64,000 nt of DNA from Sphingobacterium sp. SRCM116780 (GCF_021442025.1 NZ_CP090446.1:1736001-1800000), one strand, 5' to 3'; positions 9,762 through 18,987 are shown, numbered from the stretch's first letter. Made by a program: numbers and translations. The notes: generated from the sequence alone by a model not told the origin.

Positions 9762-11342
9762 ATGAGAAATAACTTCTTATTGCTGTTGTTTTCTAGCTTG
9801 TTTATTAACACTCAAATCGCTGATGCGCAAACAAAAGTAAAGAAATCCAAAAAGCCAAATATCATTTGGATCATGTCGGATGACCATTCCTTTCAGACAA
9901 TCAGTGCCTATGGGCATCCTATCTCGCAACTTGCACCAACACCTAATATAGACCGAATAGCAGAAAAGGGAGTCGTATTTGATCAAGCATTTGTGGAGAA
10001 CTCTATATGTACACCAAGTAGGGCCACATTACTTACTGGTATGTATAGTAAAAATCATGGACAAACTCATTTTGGCTATGGTCTAGATAGCAGCAAAATG
10101 TTCTATTCAGAATATTTACAAAAAGCTGGTTATCACACAGCTGTATTCGGAAAATGGCATCTCCCTGTAGAACCGAAAGGGTTTACATACTATGATATTT
10201 TTGAAGATCAAGGAGATTATTATAATCCGACATTTAGAAACTCATCTACAAATGGCAAGTATATCCAAGAAAAAGGCTATGCGACAACATTAGTTACAGA
10301 TCATGCACTTGCCTGGTTAGATAAAGAAAAAGACAAGGAAGAACCTTTCTGTCTTGTCATATTACACAAAGCTCCTCATCGCAATTGGATGCCCGATCTC
10401 AAATACTTAAATGCGTATGAAGACGTAACATTTCCAGAACCCCCTACTCTGTTTGACGATTACAAAACCCGTGGTGAACAGATGAAAGTCCATGAGTTGA
10501 GTGTTGCTAATCATTTGGGCTACGCGTTTGATTTAAAAGTAGAAGCGCTGAAGGATGTACCCACCCAGGATTATATTAGAGATAGCTGGCCATTGGCGAT
10601 GAATAGACTCGATGGAGAACAACGTGCTATATGGGATAAAGCTTATGAAAACATTCATCGCGATTTTTTACTAAATAAACCTACAGGCAAAGAGCTAGTC
10701 AGTTGGAAATACCAACGCTACATTCGGGATTATTGCAAAACGGTTAAATCTGTTGATGAGGAAGTAGGTCGTATATTAAATTACTTAAAGCAAAATGGTC
10801 TTGAGGATAACACAATGATTGTTTACACTTCAGATCAAGGTTTTTTCATGGGAGAACATGGACTTTATGATAAACGATTTATGTATGAAGAGAGCTTCAG
10901 AACACCCTTGATCATGTCCTACCCTAGTCAAATTGAAGGCGGATGGCGTAGTGATAAACTGGTACAAAATATTGACTTTGCCCCTACAATACTTGATGTA
11001 GCCGGTGTAGCGATCCCAAAAGATATGGATGGAAAATCACTTATACCTATATTAAAGAAAGATAAAAACCTGAAGTGGAGAGATATGCTGTATTACGCTT
11101 ATTACGACTATCCCGCTGTGGGTGCTGTACGTCCGCACTATGGCGTGAGAACCGATCGTTATAAATTAATACATTGGAAAAATATAGATCCCAAAACTAA
11201 ACTATCCGAATTTGATCATTGGGAATTTTATGATCTGAAAAAAGATCCACAGGAAACTAATAATGTATATAACAAGCCAAGTTATGGTAAGATCATAAAA
11301 ACACTAAAAGAACAGATAAAACCTTTTGAGAAAAGTATGTAA
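9762..11342 (+). CDS. Secreted type I sulfatase (family S1)
   Basis: A 526-residue arylsulfatase-superfamily enzyme. Signal peptide 1-22 (ending ADAQ). Metal ligands D40/D41 in MSDDH; the formylglycine signature is SICTPSRATLLTG with C83 as the residue to be oxidised; TSDQGFFMGEHGLYDKRFMYEES supplies further active-site residues. The Cys-type signature needs a formylglycine-generating or anaerobic maturase, which is not in this window. The DQGFFMGEHG-DKRFMYEES pattern resembles glycan 6-O-sulfatases such as GlcNAc-6-sulfatases; that specificity is only an inference. As last gene of the GH92 operon it should remove sulfate groups that block the mannosidases. Confidence 0.9.
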   Translation: MRNNFLLLLFSSLFINTQIADAQTKVKKSKKPNIIWIMSDDHSFQTISAYGHPISQLAPTPNIDRIAEKGVVFDQAFVENSICTPSRATLLTGMYSKNHGQTHFGYGLDSSKMFYSEYLQKAGYHTAVFGKWHLPVEPKGFTYYDIFEDQGDYYNPTFRNSSTNGKYIQEKGYATTLVTDHALAWLDKEKDKEEPFCLVILHKAPHRNWMPDLKYLNAYEDVTFPEPPTLFDDYKTRGEQMKVHELSVANHLGYAFDLKVEALKDVPTQDYIRDSWPLAMNRLDGEQRAIWDKAYENIHRDFLLNKPTGKELVSWKYQRYIRDYCKTVKSVDEEVGRILNYLKQNGLEDNTMIVYTSDQGFFMGEHGLYDKRFMYEESFRTPLIMSYPSQIEGGWRSDKLVQNIDFAPTILDVAGVAIPKDMDGKSLIPILKKDKNLKWRDMLYYAYYDYPAVGAVRPHYGVRTDRYKLIHWKNIDPKTKLSEFDHWEFYDLKKDPQETNNVYNKPSYGKIIKTLKEQIKPFEKSM

Positions 11343-11350
11343 ACGATATC

Positions 11351-11391
11351 CTTATACCATTGAAGCTATCGCTCAGCTTCAATAGTATAAG
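11351..11391. terminator. Bidirectional terminator between sulfatase and GntR genes
   Basis: Inverted repeat with arms CTTATAC-N-ATTGAAGCT (11351-11367) and AGCTTCAAT-N-GTATAAG (11375-11391), 7-nt loop, one mismatch. It sits between two converging genes and overlaps the last codons of the minus-strand regulator. There is no long T-run, so its strength is uncertain. Confidence 0.55.
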
Positions 11392-12109
11392 TGAAACTAT
11401 CTGCACGATAATAGCCAATATTGTATTCGACAGGATTTCCTTTATCATCATATACAAATCTCTTTCGTACCAAAATAGGGTCACTAGCTTTGATTTCGAG
11501 CTTTTGTGCCACAAGATCGCCTGCTAAACGTGCATAAACCTCTTCTTTCGAAGTCTTCACAACTACACCAAAATCTTTCTCCAAAATCTCATACAATGGA
11601 CGATTGAAATTTTCATCGGACGATAAGGGTATACTAGGATTAAAATAAGAAACAAAATATACAAATGGATAGTTGGTATTGCCCCTAACACGTTCCATCA
11701 GCAAACATTTGCTGCTCCCTTTTTCTTCCAGCATAAAAAAATTAGATATTTCCGCAGGAGCATCACTATAGCGAATGTAGAGTTCAAAGTTCTTGACCTC
11801 TATCCCTAACATTTTCATTTCCTGAGAGAAACTTAACCAATTTTTGACACCTCCGACAATACCTTTCCGTACAACCTTAGTTCCATGGCCCCTCTTCCGT
11901 AATAGCGAACCTTCATATACCAACTTATTGATAGCTTGTCTCAATGTATTCCTTGAAATGTTCAACATTTTTGCTAACTCAACTTCGGTAGGTAGTAGCT
12001 TCCCACTTTTATACTCTTCTTTTTCGATCAATTGTCGAAGATATGCTTCTGCCTGAATATGAAGAGGATCTAACTCTTTTTTATCAACTGAATTGTTTTC
12101 CATGTACAC
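11366..12109 (-). CDS. GntR-family regulator with UTRA domain (HutC subfamily)
   Basis: A 247-residue DNA-binding regulator. Residues about 14-80 form the winged helix (LPTEVELAKMLNISRNTLRQ, with the wing RKRGHGTKV); residues about 95-245 are a UTRA effector-binding domain, which in this family commonly binds sugar phosphates or amino-sugar phosphates. Two possible starts, ATG at 12109 and at 12103, differ by two residues. It faces away from the isomerase-permease operon and converges on the sulfatase gene. Operator-like TGT-N4-ACA palindromes at three promoters of the locus make it the obvious regulator of the whole mannan set, probably a repressor released by mannose 6-phosphate or a related sugar. 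The effector is inferred from context. Confidence 0.9.
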   Translation of the reverse strand: MYMENNSVDKKELDPLHIQAEAYLRQLIEKEEYKSGKLLPTEVELAKMLNISRNTLRQAINKLVYEGSLLRKRGHGTKVVRKGIVGGVKNWLSFSQEMKMLGIEVKNFELYIRYSDAPAEISNFFMLEEKGSSKCLLMERVRGNTNYPFVYFVSYFNPSIPLSSDENFNRPLYEILEKDFGVVVKTSKEEVYARLAGDLVAQKLEIKASDPILVRKRFVYDDKGNPVEYNIGYYRADSFTYTIEAER

Positions 12110-12177
12110 GAATGATATTAAATAACAGACATTTTTTGATAAAAGTATGAAATAAATAATATTTATTCAAAAACAGT

Positions 12178-12231
12178 TTGAGAAGTTGAAATAAATTATA
12201 TATTTGCACATACTAACTTTGTTCATACATT
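12178..12231 (+). promoter_or_regulatory. Promoter and GntR-type operator for isomerase-permease operon
   Basis: TTG at 12178-12180, 18-nt spacer, TATATTTG at 12199-12206. The operator-like TTTGT-TCAT-ACATT lies at 12218-12231, at the expected start of transcription. The block TGTTCATACATTAAAA matches the GH92 promoter exactly, and the distance between the -7 element and the palindrome is nearly the same. The site lies in the divergent intergenic region with the regulator gene and could also mediate autoregulation. Confidence 0.7.
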
Positions 12232-12242
12232 AAAATTATAAA

Positions 12243-13991
12243 ATGAATTATCAAAATAGAAGTTCAAATTATGACAAGCATCCTGCTACATCTATATCTG
12301 GTCAGATACATCTAGGTTGGAACAAAATCTGCGATATTTTAGCTCCTCTACTCAAAACCAATCAACTATTGGCTTTGGATATGTATGTAGGCGTATATGA
12401 AACGGAAATAGCTGATGCTCTGCAAGCATTACAACCAGATACTGTCATTTTTACCCATGATCTACTAAAAACAGAAGCAGAAATTCTGAAAATGACAGCT
12501 TCATACGTAACAGAAGATACGTTATTTGGTTATGTGACACCGCTAAGGCTTGTAGACTACTTTGACCAAACATTATTGGCTGCTGCTCAAGAACAACTTA
12601 AACATACTGAAGGAACAATCTTAGTGCTAGGAACAGGTGCTTCTTTACTTGCTCCTGATAATGCAACATTGGTTTATGCAGATCTAGCCCGTTGGGAACA
12701 TCAACTTCGAATGCGCAAAGGTAACGTCCACGCGATAGGAATTGACAACAGCAAGGAGCCTTTCGAAAGTCAGCACAAAAGATGTTACTTCAATGATTGG
12801 TTAATTTGTGACGCTCACAAAGAATCACTATTCGATCGAATAGCTTATTGGCTAGATACACATATAGAAGGTTCACCTAAACTGATAGACAAAGAAACCT
12901 TTATGCGTGGCATTGATGCAACAGTAAATCGTCCTTTTCGCGTGGTACCTTTCTTTGCTCCTGCTCCATGGGGAGGACAATGGATGAAGGATGTCTGCGA
13001 CCTTGATAGAGAGATCATCAATTATGGTTGGTGTTTTGACTGTGTCCCTGAGGAAAATAGCCTCTTGTTTTCAATAGAAGGAACTACCTTTGAACTTCCG
13101 TCTCTTAATCTGGTGTTACTACGTGCCAAAGCCTTGTTGGGCGGACCTGTAGAATCCCGTTTTGGGAAAGATTTTCCAATCCGATTTGACTTTCTGGACA
13201 CAGTCGGTGGTGGATACCTAAGTTTTCAAGTACACCCTACCACGCACTATATACAAAAGCATTTCGGAATGAATTATACCCAGGACGAAAGTTATTATAT
13301 CCTAGATGCGCAAGAAGGTGCCACAGTCTACTTAGGACTTAAAAATGGTGTGGACAAGGAGCAGATGTCTCAGGATCTCCGAGATGCTCAGAATAATGTC
13401 AAACCATTCGATGCAGAAAAATATTCCAATAAAATAGCAGCAAAAAAACACGATCATTTTTTAATTCCAGCAGGGACGGTACATTGCTCAGGTCCAGAAG
13501 CTTTGGTCTTAGAAATAAGTGCAACACCTAATCATTTTACTTTTAAAATGTGGGATTGGGGAAGACTAGGATTGGATGGAAAACCACGTCCAATTAATGT
13601 AGAACGGGGTCTAAAAGTAATAAACTGGGAAAGGGATTACGATTACACCATGCAAAACCTCGTTAATACGATTGAGCCTATGGCTACTGGTGAGGGATGG
13701 GAAGAAGAAAGAACAGGGCTTCATAACCATCAATTTATTGAAACCAGAAGGCACCGGTTTAGCAAAACAGTTATTCACGAGACCGAAGAAAGTGTAAATG
13801 TTCTGAATCTAGTAGCAGGCGAAGAAGCAATAGTGGAAAGCTTAGACGCTAGCTTCGAATCTTTTATTGTGCATTATGCTGAAACATTTATTATCCCTGC
13901 GCACCTTGGAAAATACAGCATAAGACCTTATGGAAAATCAGAAGGAAAAGAATGCATGACAATAAAAGCATATGTCCGTTTCAAAGCATAG
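12243..13991 (+). CDS. manA: Class I mannose-6-phosphate isomerase with N-terminal extra domain
   Basis: A 582-residue cytoplasmic protein. The C-terminal part (from about residue 225) is a cupin-type zinc phosphomannose isomerase interconverting mannose 6-phosphate and fructose 6-phosphate: ligands Q329 and H331 (FQVHP), E349 (DESYYIL) and H414 (TVHCSG), plus the family block SATPNHFTFKMWDWGR. The first 220 residues are an additional domain resembling a nucleotide-kinase fold, but the expected glycine-rich GKT loop is absent (GVYETEIADAL stands there), so it is probably not an active kinase. The gene follows a GntR-type operator and overlaps no other gene at its start; the sugar permease starts 11 bp after its stop. 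This places mannose catabolism under the same control as the mannosidases. Confidence 0.85.
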   Translation: MNYQNRSSNYDKHPATSISGQIHLGWNKICDILAPLLKTNQLLALDMYVGVYETEIADALQALQPDTVIFTHDLLKTEAEILKMTASYVTEDTLFGYVTPLRLVDYFDQTLLAAAQEQLKHTEGTILVLGTGASLLAPDNATLVYADLARWEHQLRMRKGNVHAIGIDNSKEPFESQHKRCYFNDWLICDAHKESLFDRIAYWLDTHIEGSPKLIDKETFMRGIDATVNRPFRVVPFFAPAPWGGQWMKDVCDLDREIINYGWCFDCVPEENSLLFSIEGTTFELPSLNLVLLRAKALLGGPVESRFGKDFPIRFDFLDTVGGGYLSFQVHPTTHYIQKHFGMNYTQDESYYILDAQEGATVYLGLKNGVDKEQMSQDLRDAQNNVKPFDAEKYSNKIAAKKHDHFLIPAGTVHCSGPEALVLEISATPNHFTFKMWDWGRLGLDGKPRPINVERGLKVINWERDYDYTMQNLVNTIEPMATGEGWEEERTGLHNHQFIETRRHRFSKTVIHETEESVNVLNLVAGEEAIVESLDASFESFIVHYAETFIIPAHLGKYSIRPYGKSEGKECMTIKAYVRFKA

Positions 13992-14002
13992 ATTTAAAAG
14001 AT

Positions 14003-15163
14003 ATGGAAAACAACGTAACTTACTCCAGAATACTCCCCCCAATACTGCTTAGCTTTTTTGTCATGGGCATGGTTGACATCGTAGGTGTCGCCACGAACTT
14101 CGTTAGTAAAGATTTTAATTTAGATGCATTCGCGGCTTCTGCGTTGCCAATGATGGTATTTTTATGGTTCGCCGTATTTTCAATACCAGCAGGTCTCCTT
14201 ATGAATAAATATGGACAAAAAAACACGGTAGCATTTGCTATCGGAATAAATACCATCGCACTGATCTTACCATCATTGCACTATTCATTTCCCATTGTTC
14301 TCTTTGCTTTTGTTCTTTTAGGAATAAGTAATACCATTCTACAGGTAGCAATAAATCCGCTGGTAACAAATATTGTGAGCGATCAAAAGCTTGCAGGTAT
14401 GCTTACTTTCGGTCAATTTACAAAAGCTATCGCTTCCTTTTTAGGTCCTATATTAGCAAGTTTTGCCGCATCATACTATGGAAATTGGAAGCTTGCATTG
14501 CTGACATACGCTTCCATATCAGCAGCTACTGGTTTTTACCTCATTATCACCCCTATAAAAGAAAAGATAATGAAAGTAGAGACATCTAGTTTTAGTAAAA
14601 TAATTGGGCATTTAAATGACAGAAATATCGTGCTGCTTTTTATGGGCATACTGCTTCTCGTTGGCTTAGATGTCTCCATGAATACTTTCTCTGCACAACT
14701 CCTCATACAGAAATTAGGTATAGAAACTGGCAAAGCAGGATTAAGTTCAAGTTTGTACTTCGGTGCACGTATTGCTGGAGCATTTTTAGGATCCATACTG
14801 CTTTTACGCATACCGCCTGCAGGTTTTTTAAAAATTAATATGCTTACTGCCATCCTAGGGGTATGTTTACTCCTGTTCACGCACAAAGATTGGACAATAT
14901 ACCTAGGAATCATTATTATTGGGTTCTGCTGTGCAAACGTCTTTTCTATCTTATTTACCTTTGCACTTCAACTCAAACCGAATGATCAAAATGAAGTGTC
15001 ATCGTTGATGATTATGGGGGTTGCTGGAGGAGCAATCATTCCACCAATATTGGGATTCATTGCACAAAAAACAACTATCACAGTTGGTTTCTCTCTCCTA
15101 TTATTCCTCGTAATCTACCTGTTATTCATAGCTTTTAAGTTCTCACCTAAAAACAGGCAATAG
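14003..15163 (+). CDS. MFS sugar permease (FucP-like)
   Basis: A 12-helix major facilitator protein of 386 residues when started at the ATG at 14003. An in-frame ATG at 13952 lies inside the isomerase gene and would add 17 polar residues, so 14003 is preferred. The family loop between helices 2 and 3 (NKYGQKNT) and alternating hydrophobic segments are clear. Similarity in style to FucP/NanT-type hexose:proton symporters suggests import of mannose or a mannose derivative across the inner membrane, which fits the gene before it; the substrate itself cannot be read. Translationally close to the isomerase (11 bp), so one operon. Confidence 0.85.
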   Translation: MENNVTYSRILPPILLSFFVMGMVDIVGVATNFVSKDFNLDAFAASALPMMVFLWFAVFSIPAGLLMNKYGQKNTVAFAIGINTIALILPSLHYSFPIVLFAFVLLGISNTILQVAINPLVTNIVSDQKLAGMLTFGQFTKAIASFLGPILASFAASYYGNWKLALLTYASISAATGFYLIITPIKEKIMKVETSSFSKIIGHLNDRNIVLLFMGILLLVGLDVSMNTFSAQLLIQKLGIETGKAGLSSSLYFGARIAGAFLGSILLLRIPPAGFLKINMLTAILGVCLLLFTHKDWTIYLGIIIIGFCCANVFSILFTFALQLKPNDQNEVSSLMIMGVAGGAIIPPILGFIAQKTTITVGFSLLLFLVIYLLFIAFKFSPKNRQ

Positions 15164-15177
15164 TACCTTTTTGCTTG

Positions 15178-15232
15178 TATTTTCAGAAGAATACTTCCAT
15201 TTCAAACCAATGGAAGTATTCTTCTGAAAATA
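15178..15232. repeat. Perfect 24-bp inverted repeat, long hairpin
   Basis: Arms 15178-15201 and 15209-15232 are exact reverse complements with a 7-nt loop. It begins 15 bp after the permease stop codon. The stem is much longer than a usual terminator and no T-run follows (TACTGATGAT), though CCTTTTTGC precedes it. It could terminate or protect the permease mRNA, or be the remnant of an inserted palindromic element. Confidence 0.8.
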
Positions 15233-15235
15233 CTG

Positions 15236-15426
15236 ATGATCAAGAAAAATTCTACACAGATAGATCAGATAATCGCTTCCTATCTGAAGGAAAAATGAAG
15301 ATATTGGATAAATCAACTATTCAATACAATAAAACAAACTGGGATAACTGTCTCATCATTGGGTACGAATCAAGCTATTGCTATGGGTGCCTATGATTTT
15401 GCATTTCTTAAGATTGATCATAATTA
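15236..15426 (+). pseudogene. Possible decayed small gene with in-frame stop
   Basis: Reading from ATG 15236, 20 codons (MIKKNSTQIDQ...) run to a TGA at 15296; the same frame then stays open for 42 more codons (through GTNQAIAMGAYDFAF) to TAA at 15424-15426. The composition of both halves looks protein-like (short amphipathic helices, few rare residues). A competing frame from 15175 overlaps the hairpin and is less convincing. I cannot name a family. The remainder of 15427-15610 shows nothing. Confidence 0.25.
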
Positions 15427-15610
15427 ACACCTACATCAGCAGTTTGTTTATACATACAAAAAAATTACCTTATCTAATCTAAAATTATCAACAAATCTTA
15501 TTTTCATTAATAAAAACAATATTAACAGTGTTTTATGGTTAAAATTAGACTATAAACATAAGACAGTTGTGTGATTTTTTCATAAAAAACAAAAATCTAC
15601 TAAATTTATT

Positions 15611-15650
15611 TTGATATAAAATACTTACAAACTATATTTGTATGAACATT
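15611..15650 (+). promoter_or_regulatory. Promoter and inverted GntR-type operator for susC operon
   Basis: Canonical Bacteroidota promoter: TTG 15611-15613, 19-nt spacer, TATATTTG 15633-15640. The operator-like TTTGT-ATGA-ACATT at 15637-15650 is the reverse complement of the sites at 4206 and 12218 and overlaps the -7 element. The transcript would start near 15647, leaving a leader of about 210 nt before the SusC gene. Confidence 0.7.
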
Positions 15651-15796
15651 TAATTGTTAAGAATAAATAACCAATAAAATAACCAATTAGAATAAACTCA
15701 AATCCTTGCATTCTGCTGTCTTTGGATTGAAGTATTAAGTAATAGTTGATGCATAACGACACCATATTATTCACCAAATAAATAAACCATAAAGCA

Positions 15797-15871
15797 ATGA
15801 GTAACAAACACATTCACAAGAGATCTTATTTATTAATTCTCCTAAAACCTTTAAATAAATGCACAGAATAA
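15797..15871 (+). CDS. Possible leader peptide overlapping susC start
   Basis: A 24-codon ORF (MSNKHIHKRSYLLILLK...) in the long SusC leader. It ends at TAA 15869-15871, 13 nt inside the SusC gene in another frame, so ribosomes finishing it would be placed over the SusC start. It may be chance. Confidence 0.2.
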   Translation: MSNKHIHKRSYLLILLKPLNKCTE

Positions 15872-18800
15872 CAGTTATAACATTAATGCTGTTACTGTTG
15901 GTTACAGCATTATTTGGACAGGACAAACAACCTGTCACCATACGAGGTGTGGTAAAGGACACTAACGGACCGCTCAGGGGTGTTTCTATTCGTCAGAAAG
16001 ATGGCAACAATAGCACAACCAGTAATGCCGATGGTCAATTCACTATTGCTCTTACAATTGGAAGTAAGCTTACTTTCCAATATGTGGGTTATACCCCACA
16101 AGAGCGTGTCATATCCAATGCTAGCAACATTGAAGTCATACTAGAACATGACAATAAAATGATTGAGGAAGTTATTGTCGTAGGATACGGTCAACAAAAG
16201 CAAAAAACATTAACAGGGGCTGTCTCTGCCATTAAGGGAAAAGAGATAACCACGACAAAGAATGAAAGTCTGCCGAATATGCTGACTGGAAAAATACCCG
16301 GATTGAGAGTTGTCCAAAATTCCGCCGAACCAGGCCAGTTTAATAATTCCATGGATATACGTGGTCTTGGAGCTCCTTTGATTATCGTTGATGGTGTCCC
16401 ACGTAACAACATGGCTCGTCTTAATCCAGAAGATATAGAAAGTGTATCGGTATTAAAAGATGCCTCAGCTGCAATATACGGTGTCAATTCGGCGAATGGA
16501 GTAATTTTAATAACAACAAAAAAAGGAAAACCAGGTGAAATAGATCTGAGTTACTCGGGTAATTACCAATGGCAACGACCTTCCAATTTCCCTAAACTTG
16601 TGAATGCAGTCGATTGGATGACATTGTATAACGAACGTAGTTCGCACAATGTAGACAATTCAACGCGTCCCTATACACAAGAACAAATTGAAAAATACAG
16701 AAGTGGAGAATTAAAGAGCACGGATTGGGTCTCAGAAATATTTAGAGAAAGTGCACCACAGCAATCCCATACGCTTAATGCGTCTGGAGGGAGTGAAAAA
16801 ATATCATTCTATTCCAGCTTAGGCATGCAGACTCAGGAAAGCTTTTTAAGAACCAATGCGATCGATTACAAAAAGTTTAATATACGTTCTAATCTGTCTG
16901 CCAAAATCACTGATAATTTGAAATTCGATATGAACCTTGCAGGAATTATGGATGAAAGAACATCTTCTGTATTCAGCGCTTCTGATATCATTCGATCAAT
17001 GTGGCTTATGCAACCAATGGACAAAGTTTTCTATGATGATGCGAAAACAATGTACTGGCAACCATCCAATGGAGGACTTCAAAATCCAGCCGCAATGATG
17101 AATCGTGATCTAGTTGGTGGAAACGAGTATAAAAGTAAATGGTTTCAATCTAATTTTTCATTACGATATGATTTACCATTCCTAGAAGGAATGTATTTAA
17201 AAGGTTTATATAGTTACGATTACACCCTGAATGATAATAAGGAATATTCAAAAGCCTATAAACTCTATGATTCAGGGGGAAATCCAAAAACTTGGAATGC
17301 ACAAAGCAATGCACCAAATAACGTAGCTAGGTATTTTTATGGTAAAGATGCCATGCTGTGGAATGTTCAATTAGGGTATGAAAAACAGTTTAAAGACCAC
17401 TTCATATCGTCTACAGTTCTTTTTGAAGACACGCATCGTCAAGGTGATAATTTTTACGGCAATAGACAACTTGCGCTACCACTGGATCAAATTTTTGCAG
17501 GTATAACAGAAAAAATGCAAATGAACCAGAGTGTTAGCAGTGCCTCTCTGTATGATTACGCATATAATGCTTACATTGGACGATTAAGCTATAATTACAA
17601 AAGCAAATATCTTTCTGAATTTACGTATAGATATGAATCGTCTTCTCGTTTTTCTGGTCAATCCGGTTGGGCTGGCACACCTGCAGTAATGGCTGGTTGG
17701 TTATTATCTGAAGAGGACTTCTTTAAAAACTCTCCTTTAAATTTCATAAACTTACTGAAGATAAGAGCATCTTATGGTAGAATGTTGGATGATGCAGCAA
17801 CAAATGAATATAACTTTTTAACAGGCTACTACTACCCTGCTGTAGGTGGTAGCAGTTCAGGTCTCCCTTCAGGATCTGTATTTGATGGCAGCTTCATTAA
17901 TAGTTCCAGTGATAAAGGTATTGCGAACAAAGCCATTACTTGGTACAGATCTGACATGTTTAACCTAGGGTTAGATTTTGATGCTTGGAAAGGAAAACTA
18001 GGGGGTACATTGGAGTTATTTCAACGTAAAAGACAAGGACTTCTTGCTACGAGAAGTCAATCATTACCTGGTATAGTTGGTGCTAACCAACCGCAGGAAA
18101 ACCTAAATAGTGATTTAACGAGAGGATTAGAGATCGAACTTCATCATGCCAATAAATGGAATGATGTGACTTATAGGATTTCTGGAAACATGTCGTATAC
18201 AAGAGTAAAAACATTACATTTCGAACAAGCAAAAGCTGGAAACTCTTATTTAAACTGGCGCCAAAACAACAACCAACGCTATAATAATATCTGGTGGGGA
18301 TACAGTGATAATGGCATACTAACCAACTGGGATCAACTCTATTACAATGAAACATATATTAATAGAGGCTCTACCCTTGGTGACTATCAGTACGAAGACT
18401 GGAATGGAGATGGAATGATCAGTGATCTGGACGTCCATCCATTGGCGACAAATGGAATGGTTCCTTTAATTAACTATGGTATCACACTCTCAGCGAGCTG
18501 GAAAGGCTTTGATTTTAATATGTTATGGCAGGGAGCTGGAAAGCGTTATTTTGCTGCTCGTGAGTTTCTATATCAACCACTATGGTCGGATACTAACGCC
18601 TTAACTCAATTTTTAAATAGATGGAGACCAGCAAATGCTGATGCGAGTCCTTATGATCCTTCTACAGAATGGATAACAGGTGACTATGCCTTTACTGGTA
18701 CCAGCCCCAACTATAATTCCGAATTTAATATTCAAAACGCAGCCTATATTCGATTGAAATCACTAGAGCTTGGATATTCACTTCCTTCAAAATGGTTAAG

Positions 18801-18987
18801 TAAAGCAAATCTGAAGAATGTGAGAATCTATATGAACGCATATAACCTGCTAACGATTACAAAATTAAAACACATGGATCCCGAATTCTATTCTAACCCA
18901 GATCCAGCAAAAGGAGGTCTAGGAGATTATGGATATAACTATCCGTTAAATAAAACAATATCGGTCGGTTTAAATGTGAATTTTTAA
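15859..18987 (+). CDS. SusC/RagA-family TonB-dependent outer-membrane transporter
   Basis: A 1042-residue outer-membrane protein importing oligosaccharides with energy from TonB. Signal peptide 1-20 (ending LFGQ), carboxypeptidase-like regulatory beta-sandwich about 26-115 (IRGVVKDTNGPLRGVSI), the family's linking motif EEVIVVGYG, plug domain with GLGAPLIIVDGVPR and LKDASAAIYG, then a 22-strand barrel ending in the aromatic terminus VGLNVNF. There is no N-terminal STN domain, so it is a transporter without its own sigma-factor signalling. In-frame TAA just upstream fixes the start at 15859 or later. It is followed after 11 bp by SusD. Substrate is inferred from the locus: mannose-rich, perhaps sulfated, glycan. 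Confidence 0.95.
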   Translation: MHRITVITLMLLLLVTALFGQDKQPVTIRGVVKDTNGPLRGVSIRQKDGNNSTTSNADGQFTIALTIGSKLTFQYVGYTPQERVISNASNIEVILEHDNKMIEEVIVVGYGQQKQKTLTGAVSAIKGKEITTTKNESLPNMLTGKIPGLRVVQNSAEPGQFNNSMDIRGLGAPLIIVDGVPRNNMARLNPEDIESVSVLKDASAAIYGVNSANGVILITTKKGKPGEIDLSYSGNYQWQRPSNFPKLVNAVDWMTLYNERSSHNVDNSTRPYTQEQIEKYRSGELKSTDWVSEIFRESAPQQSHTLNASGGSEKISFYSSLGMQTQESFLRTNAIDYKKFNIRSNLSAKITDNLKFDMNLAGIMDERTSSVFSASDIIRSMWLMQPMDKVFYDDAKTMYWQPSNGGLQNPAAMMNRDLVGGNEYKSKWFQSNFSLRYDLPFLEGMYLKGLYSYDYTLNDNKEYSKAYKLYDSGGNPKTWNAQSNAPNNVARYFYGKDAMLWNVQLGYEKQFKDHFISSTVLFEDTHRQGDNFYGNRQLALPLDQIFAGITEKMQMNQSVSSASLYDYAYNAYIGRLSYNYKSKYLSEFTYRYESSSRFSGQSGWAGTPAVMAGWLLSEEDFFKNSPLNFINLLKIRASYGRMLDDAATNEYNFLTGYYYPAVGGSSSGLPSGSVFDGSFINSSSDKGIANKAITWYRSDMFNLGLDFDAWKGKLGGTLELFQRKRQGLLATRSQSLPGIVGANQPQENLNSDLTRGLEIELHHANKWNDVTYRISGNMSYTRVKTLHFEQAKAGNSYLNWRQNNNQRYNNIWWGYSDNGILTNWDQLYYNETYINRGSTLGDYQYEDWNGDGMISDLDVHPLATNGMVPLINYGITLSASWKGFDFNMLWQGAGKRYFAAREFLYQPLWSDTNALTQFLNRWRPANADASPYDPSTEWITGDYAFTGTSPNYNSEFNIQNAAYIRLKSLELGYSLPSKWLSKANLKNVRIYMNAYNLLTITKLKHMDPEFYSNPDPAKGGLGDYGYNYPLNKTISVGLNVNF

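Noticed and set aside
13952..14002. Upstream ATG for the sugar permease
   Set aside because: It lies inside the isomerase gene and adds a polar tail unlike MFS proteins; ATG 14003 is the better start.
15175..15396. 73-codon ORF starting inside the long hairpin
   Set aside because: Its first 19 codons are the inverted repeat itself and the rest has no protein-like pattern; the frame from 15236 with one stop is more convincing.
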